A DNA stretch of 64,000 bases from Symbiodinium sp. CCMP2592 (GCA_905221615.1 CAJNDT010005779.1:87501-151500); one strand, 5' to 3'; counted from the first letter of the stretch, positions 10,836 to 38,915 are shown. Notes: generated by a model from the sequence alone, not told the origin. Numbers and translations: made by a program.

Positions 10836-11894
10836 CTGCGCAAATAGTCGCATCAACTCTTCGGGATGCGGGCCGATTTAGGCCCCACCGCTTGCATCGC
10901 CATGGCTCTGTCGGAAGTCGGTCTGGTCTCTGGGAAAACTCCGCCAAAGGTATCGACGGGCCGGTCCCTGGGCCTCTTGGAGTAGGAATGAACATAATCA
11001 TGATCAGAGCATGGACAGCCATGTCTGCTCCCACAGCTTCATGATGTTTCATACTGCCTTCATATAGCAGCAACCTTGTATTCAGACAGCTGATTTGTGC
11101 CAAAAGAGTTGACGAAATTGCTCAAGCACGTCGCTCACAAAAGAGTCTGCTGGGAAGTTTCGGAACCGAATTGATCTCGCATGAGAGCTCCTACACTTCG
11201 GCTGCGCATGTCATCCCGACCCCAAAGTCCTCAAAGCCTAATAAAGGGGGGGGGCCTTAATAATCAGAATAGGGCTTGGGGGGGGGGCCCATTATACTAT
11301 AAGTATAATAAGGAACCCCCAAAATAGTGTAGGTGATTATTTCGGCCCTATGTTGAACGCCCCATTCCCACCACCTCGGCGTCCCAAAACCCTCAACCCT
11401 AAACCAAGACCCTCAACCCTCAACCCAAGGCTAGACCCTCAGAGCTCCGCCGTTTTTGGACCGACTTCCTGCGGCCACTTTGGCCTCACTCCAGCCGGTC
11501 CACCTCGCAGCTACGATGAGTCTTCCCATCTAATGAAGGAACCCCGGGCCTGTATTAGGGTTCCATAAGGGTTCCTTTCAAGGGTACTATGAGATACTTT
11601 GAGGGTACTATAAAGGTTTTGGGGAGGCTTGATGTAGGAACCTGATTAAGAAACCTTGGGCCTGTATTAGGGTTCCTTATATGGATCCTACTAGTTTGGG
11701 GTAATGGGGCCAGGGTTCCCTGAAGCATTCAGGCTTGGGGTTTGGGGTGTGGAGGTTCCGCTCCAGGTGGGCTTTCAGGTCCCAAATTTTCGAGAGTTTG
11801 GGAGCGTTCGGGAGTTGGGGTGTGACACTGCAAGCGTCTCACTGCCACTGCAATAAAGCACCCAAGGTTCATGGCCTGCCAACTGCTACGCTCG
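10836..11894. other. No gene seen; family B pieces
   Basis: Contains poly-G tracts at about 11240-11290 and family B motifs (aagggtactatgagg type) at 11560-11700. No confident exon. Confidence 0.45.
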
Positions 11895-14800
11895 CTATTT
11901 GGCTCTAACTCCCCAAAACCCAAAAACCTCTTTCGGCGAATGCCCTTTGGCCTCGCCCTTGTCATCGTAGATGATCGACACGGCCTCGTGTTGGGGTTAG
12001 GTCAAGTGGCTTGGTCTGGATTCTGTGTTCTGGGCGTCCTCTAAGATGAGGAGTTGCAATTGCTGTTACTGCTACGGCTGGTACTCTTCCGATGGAACCG
12101 CTCCATACTTCTACGACAGCTCCGGTGACGACTACTACGAGTGCGACAGTGCTGCTGTGTCTCCTGCAGCGACTACTACGGCGTCGAAGACGATGACAAT
12201 GGGCACCAGCAGAGGATGATAAAGCTGGTATTGGCCAAACATCACTATGGGGGGTGTTTCCGAAAACTTGGGGGTACCTTATTTTGGTGTCCTTACAAGG
12301 AGGATCCTACTATTTAGGGCACAATATATGAGGGTGCCCTATTTTGGGGAAGCTCTAAATCCCAAATCCTAAACCCTTTCTAGAACCCTTATAGATCCCT
12401 TAAAGGAGCCCTTAGAAGGCTCCCCAATTTTCTGAAACCCCCGCATGGGCTCGCGAGAAGGGCCGAGTCCCAGGCTCGGCCTTCATCCAGCGACTTGCGA
12501 CCGGCCTGCACATCCAGTCCAACATAACTTGAAAGGGTTTAGGGGTTTAGGGTTTAGGGGTTTAGGGGTTTAGGGGTTTGGTATTAGGGGTTTAGGGTTT
12601 AGGGTTTTTTTTGAACGCCTTTGGTTTAGGGTTTAGGGTTAGACTTAGGGCGAGCCCCTCTGTATCCCAGGACGTGGGACCCCCACGTCAACATCCTTCA
12701 GCGTGACGAGAAGCCCCTGGACTCCTCCTCTTGCTCCTGCGACTGCTACTGTACCTCTATGGGCTACGACGACGACGACGACCACTACAACCACGACAGC
12801 TGCACCCGAGATGAAGTACAGCCCTCTGTCTTGAGCACCTTCTGTACGGGGCCGCTTTGCGCTAGTCGAATCCTCCCACCGCCCCATGGAATCCCCGAAA
12901 CCCAGAGAGCCCAATACCCCTTAATTCAGGGATATGGCCTAAATTGTGTAGGGCTTCATATTATGATTTAAGGCATATTCCTTAATTAAGGGGTATCGGA
13001 AACCCTAATCCCCATAGATCCCTTATAGATCCCTTTTAGACCCTTTTAAAGGAACCCTCGCCATATCCTTAATTAAGGGGTACTGGGCTCTCTGGGAAAC
13101 TCACCGAATCCGGAGGGCCTCGAGGATGGCAGTCACCTGCTTTTCTGGCAGCTAGATGGGAGTTCGGGGTACCTTCGGGTTTTTTTCAGGGTTACAATAA
13201 AGGGTGCTATAAGGGTTTCTTTAAAGGGCTCTATAACGTGTCTAGGGCTTCCGAAAATTAGGGTGTAATTAACTCATTTTGGGTCCGTATATTGGGGATC
13301 GTACTATTTAGGGTACTCCCCTATTGTCGGAAACCCGGATCCAAGGAGGTCAGACAGCCGGAGCTCGCCCCAAGAGCTTGCTTTGCGGTTTAGGAGTTTC
13401 GGGGTTTGGGGGTTTCAGGGCTTCATGGGTTTAGGGCTTAGGGGTTGTATGGGTTTGGGGGCTTTCGGGGTATAGGGGTGGGTTTTAGGGGTTCAGGGTT
13501 TAGGGGTTCGGGGCTTTACGGTTGGGCCTGGGGTCTGTTTGGTGCCTGTCCACCATCGTCCATGGTCGAAAACTGCTCATTCACTTCAAGAGAAGCACAA
13601 CCACCTAAAAAATGCCACGGGCCTCAAGCAAGACCAAAATGACCTCCCATGTGCCCTTTCAGCCCCGTCAAAACTGCTTATACCCCCCCTCCCTCCCAAC
13701 AGTTCCCTGAAGACTCTTCAGACGGAACCGCAACTGAGAACAACCACACCGAGACCACCTCGAAGTCCCTCTCAAGCCGACATAAAAGAATCTGCAAAGC
13801 ACCCTCAGGCGCTAGAATAAAACCCAAAGCCCTGCACCTCTATAAAGTCACAAAGCATGCTCCAAAGCAACCATAAACCCATGCAACGAGGGGCCCCCCC
13901 CAGACAAACACGAAAAGGCCTGCACCGTGGCGATCCCTGTCGGAAGCTCGGTGTCGAAATCTTCCGGCTTGGCCTTGCCCTGCTGGGAAAAACGGTGGGT
14001 TCGGCTTCTATCTGCATGCTTGACTTTGTGTACCCGTGCCTGCTTATGTGGCCCGACATGCTCCAAATTCAAACTTGCTTGAGTATGCGTGCCTCTCTGC
14101 GCGTGCGCTTGTGTATGTGTGCATGCGTATGTACGTATATTTGTATGTATAGGTCTACAAAAGATATATGTGGTAGTATTTATGTACGTGTATGTCTCTG
14201 CATGCACGCATGTCTATGCATGCATACGTACTTCAGTTCAGAAACGATATCGACAGCATTCGGCCCACGGTGTGCCTGGTTAATCTCGTTTGCGGCATCC
14301 ACGAACCGCTCGAAGGAGACGTACCTGGAAAACGCCGTGCACAGCAGCTATTCTCCCCTACTGTACCTCTCAGAGGTCCGGACCCGTAGCAGCTCTGGCC
14401 AACGTACCGTCCCTTCGAGTCCTGGCTGGGGACATTGCTGGCTGTCAAACCACAGAACCGAAGTACGGTTGATACTATAAATCCTGCACTACCCATAATG
14501 AGGAATATACCATAACTCCCATAGTTTAGGATCATTAAGGTAATGCAAGATCTATATCATCAACAGTATCAGCACTCGACATCGAGGGCCGGAGTCCGGC
14601 TTGTTGCGGATGAAAAGCGGGTTGCAAGAGTTGAACCTAGGTGCCAGCGACGCGCACGATGCAGCTGGGCTGGGATCTGCAGGTAGTTCGGCAAAGACTG
14701 GACCCGCTGTGATTCTTGCTAAAAAAGCCTCTCTGGCTCCGCGTACTAGATGTGTGTGAGCCCATACCATACCATACCATACCATGCCATGCCATGCCAT

Positions 14801-17044
14801 GCCATGAAATACCATACCGTACAGTATCTTGCTGTGCCGTACCATACCAGACCAGACCATACCCACACCATATACCATATACCGGGTGCATATACCATAT
14901 ACCGCACACCATACGCGATATAAGATGTACGATGTTACGATCTTTTCAAAACAGGATCTGCTATAGACGATATGCGATATACGCTACTACACTATATACT
15001 GGCTACCTGTATGACTCACAAAATGTCAAATCACAAGGGGCTAACCCTTGTCAAGTGCCTGCTCTGCAAAAACCCTGCAATAACCTTGCAAAAGCACTTC
15101 AAAACTCAACAAGTAACCTCTAAGCGGTTTCAAAAAGAAACACCACCAAAACCAAAACCCATAGAAACACCCTGGAAAACCCTTTAAAACCCCCCCAATA
15201 GACCCGCTCAACAGCCGAGCCCCTAGCCCGACGTCGTCTTCGGCGACGTAGTAGCCACGGTGCGCCTGAAATAGAGGTCGAAGGGGACTTAGGGTTCCTC
15301 CTTAAAGGGTTCCCTAAAGGGACCTATACAGGGCCTGTGCACACTGTTTAGGATTTTCGACCAAAGCTTCACTTCAGATCTTCTGTACAGGAGGGCCTTT
15401 GCACACTGGGTCTTCTGTTCAAGCTAGGGTTCAGGGCCGAAATTTCGGGTCTTCTGTACAAGAGGCCCGCTTGTAAAGGCTATAAGGGTTACGAAAGGAA
15501 AGGAGCCCTTCATGAAAGGCCTTTCAGAGCATTCGAAACTCCTAGAAGGGTATCCAGCTCTCTGTCGATCTATCTATCCACAAATAGATGGAAAGATAGA
15601 TACATTTGTATATATATATATACAGAGACACAGAGAGAGAGAGCGAGAGAGAGAGCAAGAGAGAGAGACAGAGAGAGAGGGAGTTACCGTAAGGGCACTA
15701 GAAGGGTTGCTATACGGGCTACGTACTACAACGGATACTATACGTCTATAAGGGATCTTTCAAGGGCTTCTTCAAGGGATCCTTTAAGGGGGACTGGGGG
15801 GGATCTAAGGATTAGGGGTAGACGGCACTATCTAGCGGCATGAGCGTGTACTTTAAGATTTTGGCCGAACGCCCAGCTCAAAATAGAAAGCCTGAAAGGA
15901 CGTGAAGGAAGCCATGTAGTAAACGTCTGAAGCACCCGCTAAACACCCAGAAACCTTCTCTACAAACCAGGAAGCCAGTCCGATGATCCTTATAGTTCCA
16001 TATAGAACCCTTGATCGTAACCTTTGCAGATCCCTTAAAGGAACCCTTAATGGTAACCCTCACAGATCCCTTCAAGGAGCCCTTTAAGGGAACCCCTTCG
16101 AGCTCTTCTGCCTGGTCCACGGTGACTTCCGCCGTCTGCATCTGACAGAAGAAGCGCTGCTGGGAGTGGACGTCCGACTGGCAGCACCAGGGCAGTGAAA
16201 CGGGGTTTAGGGTTTAGCGCTCCAAGCTCTAAACCCTGTAAGCCGCATGTTGCAACAACATATAAGCTTGTGTATGTACCAGTAGCGCATACAATGATTG
16301 AGGCAATAATTGTGAGAGTATAGAAACCTTCATCAACGCGTTAGCCAAGTGGGCAGTTGTCAAGATTATGGTCCCTTTTTGGTACCCTAAACATGAGGTG
16401 ACGTAGTTTCATAAGGACCCAAAAAGGGACCATAGTTTTGACAACCGCTCAACTGGGGCAGGGCCACGCAACGGGACACCACTCCGAGCACGCCTTGCTA
16501 GCCGTCCAGGAGGAGGTGTACAGGGCATGCCCTTGCGACCTCAATGCTGCCGGTTGAGGGTTTGCTTACCCTTGGGTAGTAGGGAATGTTCGTAGGGAAT
16601 GGAGGAATGGGGTACAAGTGTAACTACTATTCCTACCATTCTCCCGTTCCCTACTAACCAGAGGCAAGTTTGGTGGGGTTCAGGGTCAGGCTTTGGGGAA
16701 CAATGAAGCACTCAAGGATCCTGGATGAAGGTCCCAGCTTTGCAAACTTGGCGCCGTCTCTTCTCGGCGCGGCGCTACCATGCAAAGCAGAAGCCCTGGC
16801 TCTGCGGATACCAGGTTCGCGTTATGAAACTTAATTTAAGTTGCCATGCGCTAAACCATGCTCAGGGGTCCATATTATTTGCTAGAGATCCATACTTCGG
16901 TACCTTAAAGCCTCAAACTAAAGCAGCCAGATAACCGTAGTATGGTGACTTCAACTAAATTCCTTAACAAGCACCCGGTCAACCTGCCAGCTGAGACCCC
17001 GACCCGCTGTTGTTCTTCCAGGTCACGGTGACGGTGATGGTGTC
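11895..17044 (-). CDS. Gfo/Idh/MocA-type oxidoreductase, C-terminal half
   Basis: Spliced gene, minus strand; exons assigned by motif and phase: 17044-16989 (…VTVTWKNNSGSG…), 16177-16112 (…AEVTVDQ), 15265-about 15225 (AHRGYYVAEDD), 14636-about 14589 (NPLFIRNKPDSG), 14324-about 14277 (YVSFERFVDAANEINQ), 13979-13920 (GKAKPEDFDTELPT…), 13136-13119 (VTAILE), 12505-12476 (AGRKSLDEGR), 11984-11895 (…VSIIYDD…, TAG stop). In order they spell the C-terminal domain of NAD(P)-dependent Gfo/Idh/MocA dehydrogenases: VDQ-AHRGY, NPLF…PD, the SFE-FVDA-N helix, DFD..LPT and TAILEAGR-SLDEG. Five of the junctions use GC donors with AG acceptors, in phase 0. The N-terminal Rossmann exons were not found; they should lie above 17.05 kb. 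The 18- and 30-nt exons are very small but keep phase. The last exon is the least certain. Substrate cannot be told. Confidence 0.72.
12250..12440. mobile_element. MITE family B, diverged copy
   Basis: Starts with gtgtttccgaaaacttgggg and ends with ccaattttctgaaacccc, with internal actatttagggcac and cccttatagatccctt blocks as in the 1240-1444 copy. It lies between the last two exons of the oxidoreductase gene, so inside an intron. Confidence 0.6.
12537..12645 (+). repeat. Interstitial TTTAGGG/TTTAGGGG array
   Basis: About a dozen tttaggg or tttagggg units with a short t-tract interruption, lying in an intron of the oxidoreductase gene. Confidence 0.85.
12896..13102. mobile_element. MITE family F inside an intron
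   Basis: The left arm (12896-12940, with agagagcccaataccccttaa) is matched in reverse complement by 13060-13100 (ttaattaaggggtactgggc), about 40 bp. A second inner arm ggcatattccttaattaagg lies at 12972-12999. The right end stops about 17 bp from the next exon of the oxidoreductase, so the element makes up most of that end of the intron. Related ends appear at 7622-7645 and 30160-30305. Confidence 0.7.
13198..13336. mobile_element. MITE family B, copy 3
   Basis: The core from gggcttccgaaaattaggg (about 13250) is mirrored by cccctattgtcggaaaccc (to about 13335) and contains actatttaggg. The left flank carries the aagggtgctataagggttt arm. It is in an intron of the oxidoreductase gene. Confidence 0.6.
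14464..14568 (+). mobile_element. MITE family A, copy 2
   Basis: 105 bp, starting tacggttgat and ending atcatcaacagta, with TA at each outer border and the same interior as the copy at 23042 (cccataatgaggaatatacc … taaggtaatgc). It lies in the intron between the NPLF and SFERF exons of the oxidoreductase gene. Confidence 0.85.
14760..14860. repeat. CCATA/CCATG pentamer array
   Basis: About ten consecutive ccata or ccatg pentamers followed by degenerate units. The flanking ORFs (Tyr/His/Gly/Met pentapeptide repeats) are artefacts. Confidence 0.85.
15599..15682. repeat. TA and GAGA microsatellites
   Basis: A short (TA)n at 15608-15622 followed by a (GA)n tract interrupted by caga and gcga. 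Confidence 0.85.
16346..16455. mobile_element. MITE family C, copy 1
   Basis: Terminal inverted repeats of about 30 bp: gcagttgtcaagattatgg (from 16352) against ccatagttttgacaaccgc (to 16449), both continuing through gtcccttttt. The interior contains accctaaacatgaggtg. A second copy is at 36432-36540. Non-coding, in an intron of the oxidoreductase gene. Confidence 0.8.
16558..16676. mobile_element. MITE-like foldback (family H)
   Basis: The left end gggtttgcttacccttgggt…agtagggaat is mirrored by attcccgttccctact-type sequence ending accagaggcaagttt. Arms are about 30 bp with several mismatches. Only one copy was seen. Confidence 0.5.
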
Positions 17045-17103
17045 CTGGCAAGAACAGAGAGATACAAAGAGGGTTGAGGGCCTAAAACACCTAACCCGAA
17101 ACC

Positions 17104-17232
17104 ATAAAGCCTAAACCCCAGGTTAGATTTTAGGGTTTGGGGCCCTAAACCCCCAATCCTGAACCCTAAACCCTAAACCCTATACCCTAAACCCTATACC
17201 ATTAAGCTCCGACCCCAGTTTAGGGTTCAGGG
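17104..17232 (-). repeat. Interstitial CCCTAAA array
   Basis: Runs of ccctaaa and ccctata, the minus-strand form of the TTTAGGG unit, several exact in a row at 17163-17205. Confidence 0.85.
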
Positions 17233-19986
17233 TTCAGCGGATATTGAGAGCTTGAGGCCTCGCAGGGTCGGGACAGAATCTTCTGCGCGACGCCGGTGGA
17301 CCTCGGTGCGAGTTCGGGGGCTTCTGTCCTTGAAGGATCCCTTTTTTGAGGGCTTTTGAATAAGGTATCTACGAGTTCTAGCCTTAAAGGATCCCTCTGA
17401 GGGCTTTTGAACAAGGTATGTAATACGAGGTTTTAGCAGTTTAAAAGACGGGAACCAGTCAAGGCTCCCTTTCAGGGTTTTTTGGGTATAAAAGGGTTTG
17501 GGGTGTTTTCAAAAGGGATCCCTTGAAGGCAAGGTGTGTGTTTAGGGTTTGGGGAAATCAGAGATGGCTCAGCGGCAGTTTGTCTGAGACAGCAAGCCAC
17601 AGGGAAGTGCGGTCCGAAGCAGCAGCCACTTGCGACTCAGACTGCCATCGTTTCAATTAGTTTAGGGTTTAGGATGCGTTTAGGGTTGGTGCTTTTGATA
17701 TTCCAGGTGAACGAAGCTCTGTTAATACACTGCCCCTCTTCCTCCTGAACCTCTGCTTCTGCTCATGCCTGCTTTGTGCAAAATGTCACTGCCGAGCTCC
17801 GAGCGCCAGAGCGTACACTGAAACGGGCTTGGCAATGCCCTGCATAGCCCACACCTGGGAGGGTGACGCATCAAAAAGGCGTCTCAGAAAACAGCGAAGA
17901 GAAATTGTCTTACCTCGGAGTGATTGGGCTGTTGTTAGCATCGTCCTCGAACCTCACATGGTTCGTAATCAACACTCAACTGCGATCCAATTTCAAACCT
18001 GAGAATCCAGTAACACAGCTCCGTATGCTATCTCCTGTGAAAAAGTCGACATACCGATTGCAATCCTCCTGCAGTCTTGGCAAACGAAAGAACAACTGGC
18101 TAGGCGGCTGTTCTAATCCGGTAGTAGGTGTTTCGATAGGGACTGATTAGCCTGATCGCAAAATCCTATCCAATTCATATCGTTTCAATGCAAACAGCAT
18201 CTTTCCTCAGCCATGGAAGCCGGAAGACGCCAAGCCACTGAAATGATAACTTTCCGCTATAGCATCTAGACAGGTGTAGTTCAACGTATCCCGAAGCCCC
18301 GTTCTACTTCTTGATGCCCTATATGCCCCGCCAATACAACCACTACAATACTCAAGTCATGCAGTCTTCTCTTGTTCGCGCTCGTGTTTGTAGGCATCCC
18401 TACAATCGCGGTGAGCTTGCAATGCTTGCAGGACATACCGTGCAGTGGAACTCACGCAGCCGGCGCCGTGGCACTCGGGGCTGCAGGAAAGCCGCCACAT
18501 AGCGAAACAGAGAGAGGGAGACAGAGAGAGACAGAGAGAGCGAGAGACAGAGAGACAGAGAGACAGACAGGGCGGGGGACAGAGGGAGAAAGGGACAGAG
18601 ACGGAAAAAGACAGAGAAGCATCTGCTTTGCTGGGTCGCGCGCATGGAAGTCTATGTGGTGGGAGTTCAGGTAATACCTTCCGAAACTCGAGGAAAAGGA
18701 CCCTTATATAGTAATGGATCCTACATAACAGGATCTTCACTATACACATGTATGTGTACACAGATAGATAGATTAGATGGATAGATAGATAAACGGATGG
18801 AGGCCTAAACCCCCAACCCTAATCTCTAAACCCCCACAGCAGCATCCTGAATACCTGGATCCAAAGAGAATGACCGAAGCGGCTCACGAGATGTCCGACG
18901 AGATACCAGCCTCAGCGTACTTGGCTTGTAAGGTTCTATGAGGGTGCGTTAGGGTGCTACGAGGTCTATCGGGCTTTGTATAAAGGTTCTATAGGGCTCC
19001 GTCGGTCAAGGCCTTGTAGAGCCTTCACGGTTTTGGGATTCTGCAACATCCTGTCTGAGTTTGGGACCACCCTAGAGCCTTGCGTCAGACCTATCGGAAT
19101 TGCTCTGCTTTTCCGCAAGACGCTCCGAGCAGAGCCGCAGGTTGCTGTACAGGCTGTACACATGCGCCCATCCCTCAGAGACTTCGCGGGAAGCAATTCG
19201 AGGAACACGGCGTGTCGCACGCACAACTGCGGCGAGATCCGGCAGCAAAGCTCTTGTCTGCTCGTCCTCATGGCTCTTGACCTCGGCACGGACACTCCAT
19301 GGGTCTGCTGCTTCCAGACGGGATCAACGAGGGAGAGGATAGACACGCGTTGCGCCGAGGCACGCCACAGTGCAAAAGCCGCTTTGTGGTTGTCCACACG
19401 GGGACGCTCGAACCATCGCAGTGCCTGGGGGTCTAGGTTGGCCCTTCAAATCCTCTGAAAAATATTCGCAAACAAGATCCTCTTAAGCCCAACAACGGAA
19501 AATATAAAATGCCCCAAGGGCCTGCCTAGGAGTTGTCTGTTTTGAGAGACTGGGAGCTCACAAATCCAGAACAACTCGGATTTTTTCTCAGGATGCAAGG
19601 ACTTCAGGTGACGTCAGGCCTAAACCCCAAATACCTTGAACCCGAGGCCTAAAACTCCCTAAGGTTTTCTCTTAATCCCAAAAGCAACCTAAATACAACT
19701 GCTTGTAGAACCCTTACCCGGAAACCAAAACTAAGCCTTCCGGCACCCCCCCAAACTTTGTTTTTGGTGTTAGCCCCTTCTTCGTGACTGCTCATCCTCT
19801 CTCCAGCAAGCAACCCGGAAGGCCTGTTATGCAATGAGATGCAAAACTCGCCGGAAACTTGAGGTTTAAGGTACCAAACTAGACGTGTGGGACTACAGTT
19901 TAGGGCTCAGGGCTCAGTTTAGGGTTTTAAGGTTCAGGGTTTAGGAGTCTTTCGACGTTTCAATTAAGGGGCCCTCGGGGACGCCT
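17233..19986. other. No confident gene
   Basis: A protein-like minus-strand stretch at about 17265-17330 (…PELAPRSTGVAQKIL…) sits where an upstream exon of the oxidoreductase could be, but its borders are not clear. Other ORFs at 18970-19460 overlap on both strands and have no recognisable family. A gacagaga array occupies 18505-18620. Confidence 0.4.
18505..18620. repeat. GAGACAGA array
   Basis: Irregular agagagaca and agacagag units. ORFs across it are Glu/Arg or Ser/Leu runs. Confidence 0.85.
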
Positions 19987-35862
<15,876 letters not shown>

Positions 35863-36238
35863 TCAAGTAGGCCAGGTTCATGGCTTCAGCCGTCGAGGTG
35901 AAGTGGGGAGGGGGCCTATGCTGAGCTTGGTTTGGGTGAGCTTGGTTTGGGTTTGATCGCCTCCGTGCCACGAACGTACGGGTTCGATGCGTTCTAGGGC
36001 GAGCTAAGCTCAACAGGTGAAAGCAAACGGCAGCGTCGTTCACACCTCGTCGTCTCGATACCCTACACTGGAAGACCTAAGAAACCCACCAGCCCCCTCA
36101 CCAGAGCCCCCAGAAAGCCGAAGGACATCGAAAGACAACCGCTGCAACTGCTAAGGGCTCCTTGACGGGTCCCGACAAAGGGGTTCCTTTCAAGGGGCTC
36201 CTTTACTATATGGGTTCCTATCAACCCTTTGTTGAGAA

Positions 36239-36343
36239 GGCGTCTTTGTCTAAACTCTAAACATATTGGGGAAAAAATATCGTTCCCCAATATGTTTAGG
36301 GGAAAAATATTGTTCCCTCAATATGTTTAGAACAAAGATGCCA
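36239..36343. mobile_element. MITE family E, triple palindrome
   Basis: ctaaacatattgggg (36257-36271) is followed by its exact reverse complement at 36285-36299, and again by a near copy at 36315-36330. Outside these, gcgtctttgtctaaac and gtttagaacaaagatgcc form an outer inverted repeat. It may be a nested or internally duplicated foldback element. Confidence 0.75.
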
Positions 36344-36431
36344 AGTCCACGGCCCAATCTTTAAAGGTCTCCAGCTGCATCTTTGGCCTCGGACCACTCA
36401 GCTTTCGGCTCTCCTTCCCTTGTCACGCTGA

Positions 36432-36540
36432 CATATGGGCGGTTGTCAAAATTAGGGCCCCTTTTTGGGTACACTAAATATTAGGTGCCGTACTAGAATA
36501 AGGAGCCAAGAGGGACTCTAATTTTGACCACCACCCATAT
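36432..36540. mobile_element. MITE family C, copy 2
   Basis: atatgggcggttgtcaaaat at the left is mirrored by attttgaccaccacccatat at the right, and the interior carries gcccctttttgggtacacta as in the copy at 16346. Intergenic, upstream of the synthetase. Confidence 0.8.
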
Positions 36541-37124
36541 CTACGACGGCAGGGACGACTATGGTTATCATTTACGTGCTGGGATGATTATCATTTACGG
36601 TGTGGTGCTGGTGGCGATGATCCACATGAGCAGGCCGGAAGTGACCGTGCTCCAAGTTGACGACAACTCTCAATCTTACAAGGGGCCACTTGCCCGCCGG
36701 GGAGACACCACATACTGCCAATGTCTCAAGGCAGCACCAAGAGTGCTTCGGAAAGCTGTGCCTAGTTCTTCGGGCCGGCATCCGCACTAGGCGACCACTG
36801 CGAGCACAGAAAGAGAGATCAATTGTTTTTGCAACAACCATGGCTGGTGGTCTTGCTTATACCCGTCTTGCCCTGGCTAGCGACATCCTCACCATTGGTC
36901 GTCGCAGCAGCCGCAGCAGCAGGAGTAGCAGCAGTAGCAGTAGTAGTAGCAGTCGCAGTGTCGGAGCGGTAGCAGTAGCACTGGCTGTAGCCTGAGAATC
37001 CCAACCCTGCCACCAGCATCTAGGGCGCAGGCTGAGACATGAAGGCTGTGAAATACCTGCGCCGAGGGACAAGGGACATCCGGCACTCATTAGCAAAGTG
37101 TCAGCAGCCAAGGGCCGGACCCGA

Positions 37125-38250
37125 AGTCACCCAAGTTTTGAATTCGCTGTCTGGCATCGTTGTAGATCGGATCGAAACGCTTGTGGACCTGCGAGAGTGA
37201 CACTCAACAGGTCATCACGGGCATTGGACGAGTGACGTCACTCGCCTCGATCTGTAAGAGGGCTCCTTTCTCTTTCGCGATGCCTGGAAGGGTCTCATGG
37301 CAGACGTGAGTTCCATTTTTGTCGGACAGACTGGGAACCAAGCGCACAAGCTCCTTGTGCTGCGCCAGCGTCTTCACCATTGGCTTTGTCCTGGTGCTGC
37401 TCGATGCTGTCCGCCATGCTCAAATCAACTAAGACCCAGCTGCTGAGCTCTCGGCACCAAGACGTGGACGCCGCCTTGCAGGGCGGCCTTGCAGATTTCC
37501 TGAGCGTTCAGAAGAAACATGGCGAGCGGCGAGCACTGCAGCTGCTTGCATACAGGAGTCAAAGTGCGTGTCATCAGGTGTGAACCTGAACTTCGCCAAA
37601 ACTTGCGCCGCGCCCGAGCAAGCTCACAGCAAGGGCGTGAAATCTCCAACAGCAAGCCGATAAACATGACAGGCAGACACGGTGCAAACATCTCCCGGCT
37701 TAAAAGCCTTGATGGCATCAAGGTACGCCTGCACGAAAAACAGATGACCATGTATCCCTCGCATGCTCCGTCTTCAAGCTTCTTCACGGGCCTTCGGATT
37801 CTTGCCTTCTTTGGGAAAGAACTCAAACCTCGGCTCCGCTTGCGCTCCGCTCCGCCCCGGTGCTACGGTCTAGGAGGCTCCATGGAGCAGCCCTGGGAGC
37901 CGGGCTCTTTGCTGCCAATGTTCGGAAAGGTCAGGTTGCGACTGGCGCGCAGCGCATCGTTTAGGGGTCTTAGGGGTTTTAGGGTTCCTGTAACCGTGGC
38001 ACTCAAGGAAGCGAAGCAACACGGAAGCAGGAGAAAGCTGGCGGCACTGGCCTGAAGTGCTCCTTGATCTTGGGCTCTTTGTCCCCGTTGGTTCCGACCA
38101 TGGCAATGCGATCCCTGAAAGACGGGAACGGACTCTTCAGCGCCAAGCTCACACAAAGTGTTCAGAGCCCCCAGCCCTATTTTCCCTTTCGCACGGAGGT
38201 CGAAGAAGGTCAACGCAACCTCGAGCAAGTGACCGTGTTTTGGATCCAAG
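37125..38250 (-). CDS. Exons of an unidentified gene
   Basis: Minus-strand segments with coding character beside AG borders: about 38230-38150 (EVALTFFDLRAKGKIG), about 38120-38058 (DRIAMVGTNGDKEPKIKEHF, preceded by ctttcag), about 37945-37865 (NLTFPNIGSKEPG), about 37710-37665 (AYLDAIKAFKPGDVC), about 37382-37240 (MVKTLAQHKELVRLVPSLSD … LPGIAKEKGALLQIE) and about 37190-37125 (VHKRFDPIYNDARQRIQNLG). Order and strand agree with one gene running leftwards, but I cannot name the family and cannot show that all belong together. It is upstream of the synthetase and codirectional. Confidence 0.4.
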
Positions 38251-38619
38251 GTTGAAGGTGCCAGCGCTGGCGCTGGCGATAGGTGGCGCTTGCTGCCAGT
38301 GTGATTGCTTTGCAGTTGTTACAACTCGCCCACAAGGAGCAGAGCTAGCATGCTCGGCATTCATCAAATCTGAGTGTCAGCTTTGTATGTTCAGTGGCTG
38401 CAGCATCAGCAATACCACTAAAGACGCTCTTACTGTGAAAGCGAATGTCGTTGCTGGTACTAGGTCCGAAGTTGTTATTATGGCCAACTACCTTTTGTGA
38501 CAACAACTTTTATTGTGATGCTTGGTTTACACTTTTTAACTTCAACCCTACACCCTGAAGCTCTCTTTGCATCTGAGCTTGGGTCGAATGCCATGTCTGC
38601 CAGTGGCGGGAAGTGCAGA

Positions 38620-38915
38620 ACCCTGAAACCCGGCAACCTCGGGCCACGGCAACGCCGAGCGACTTGTCCGACTTCGCCTGCAGCGCGAAGTCGACGGAAG
38701 GGGACCAAAAACTGGCGACAAAAAAGCTCCAGAAGATGCATCTGGGCCTGTCCCGAGGGTGTTAAGCCTGTGGTGTATTCGCCGGTGCCGAAAAGAATGG
38801 CATTGGGCGCCTGTCAATCACTGCGTGGCTTTTGCAAGCGTGGATGCAACATCTGCAACAGGCTGGGTGTCTCACCTTCGCGGCCATCCTACGCTCGCAG
38901 ATTGCGAGAGACTGT
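38620..38915 (+). repeat. Diverged duplicate block, right copy
   Basis: Counterpart of 30060-30515; shares gacttgtccgacttcgcctg and gcgagagactgtaca in the same order. Confidence 0.65.

Noticed and set aside
10172..11103. ORFs of up to 214 codons with Thr-Glu, Pro-Glu, Leu-Ser or Gly-Ser repeats
   Set aside because: Read-through of the CAGAGA/CAGAGC hexamer array in all frames.
18966..19458. Overlapping 143- and 160-codon ORFs on opposite strands
   Set aside because: No family motif and no exon borders; open on both strands, which suggests composition rather than coding.
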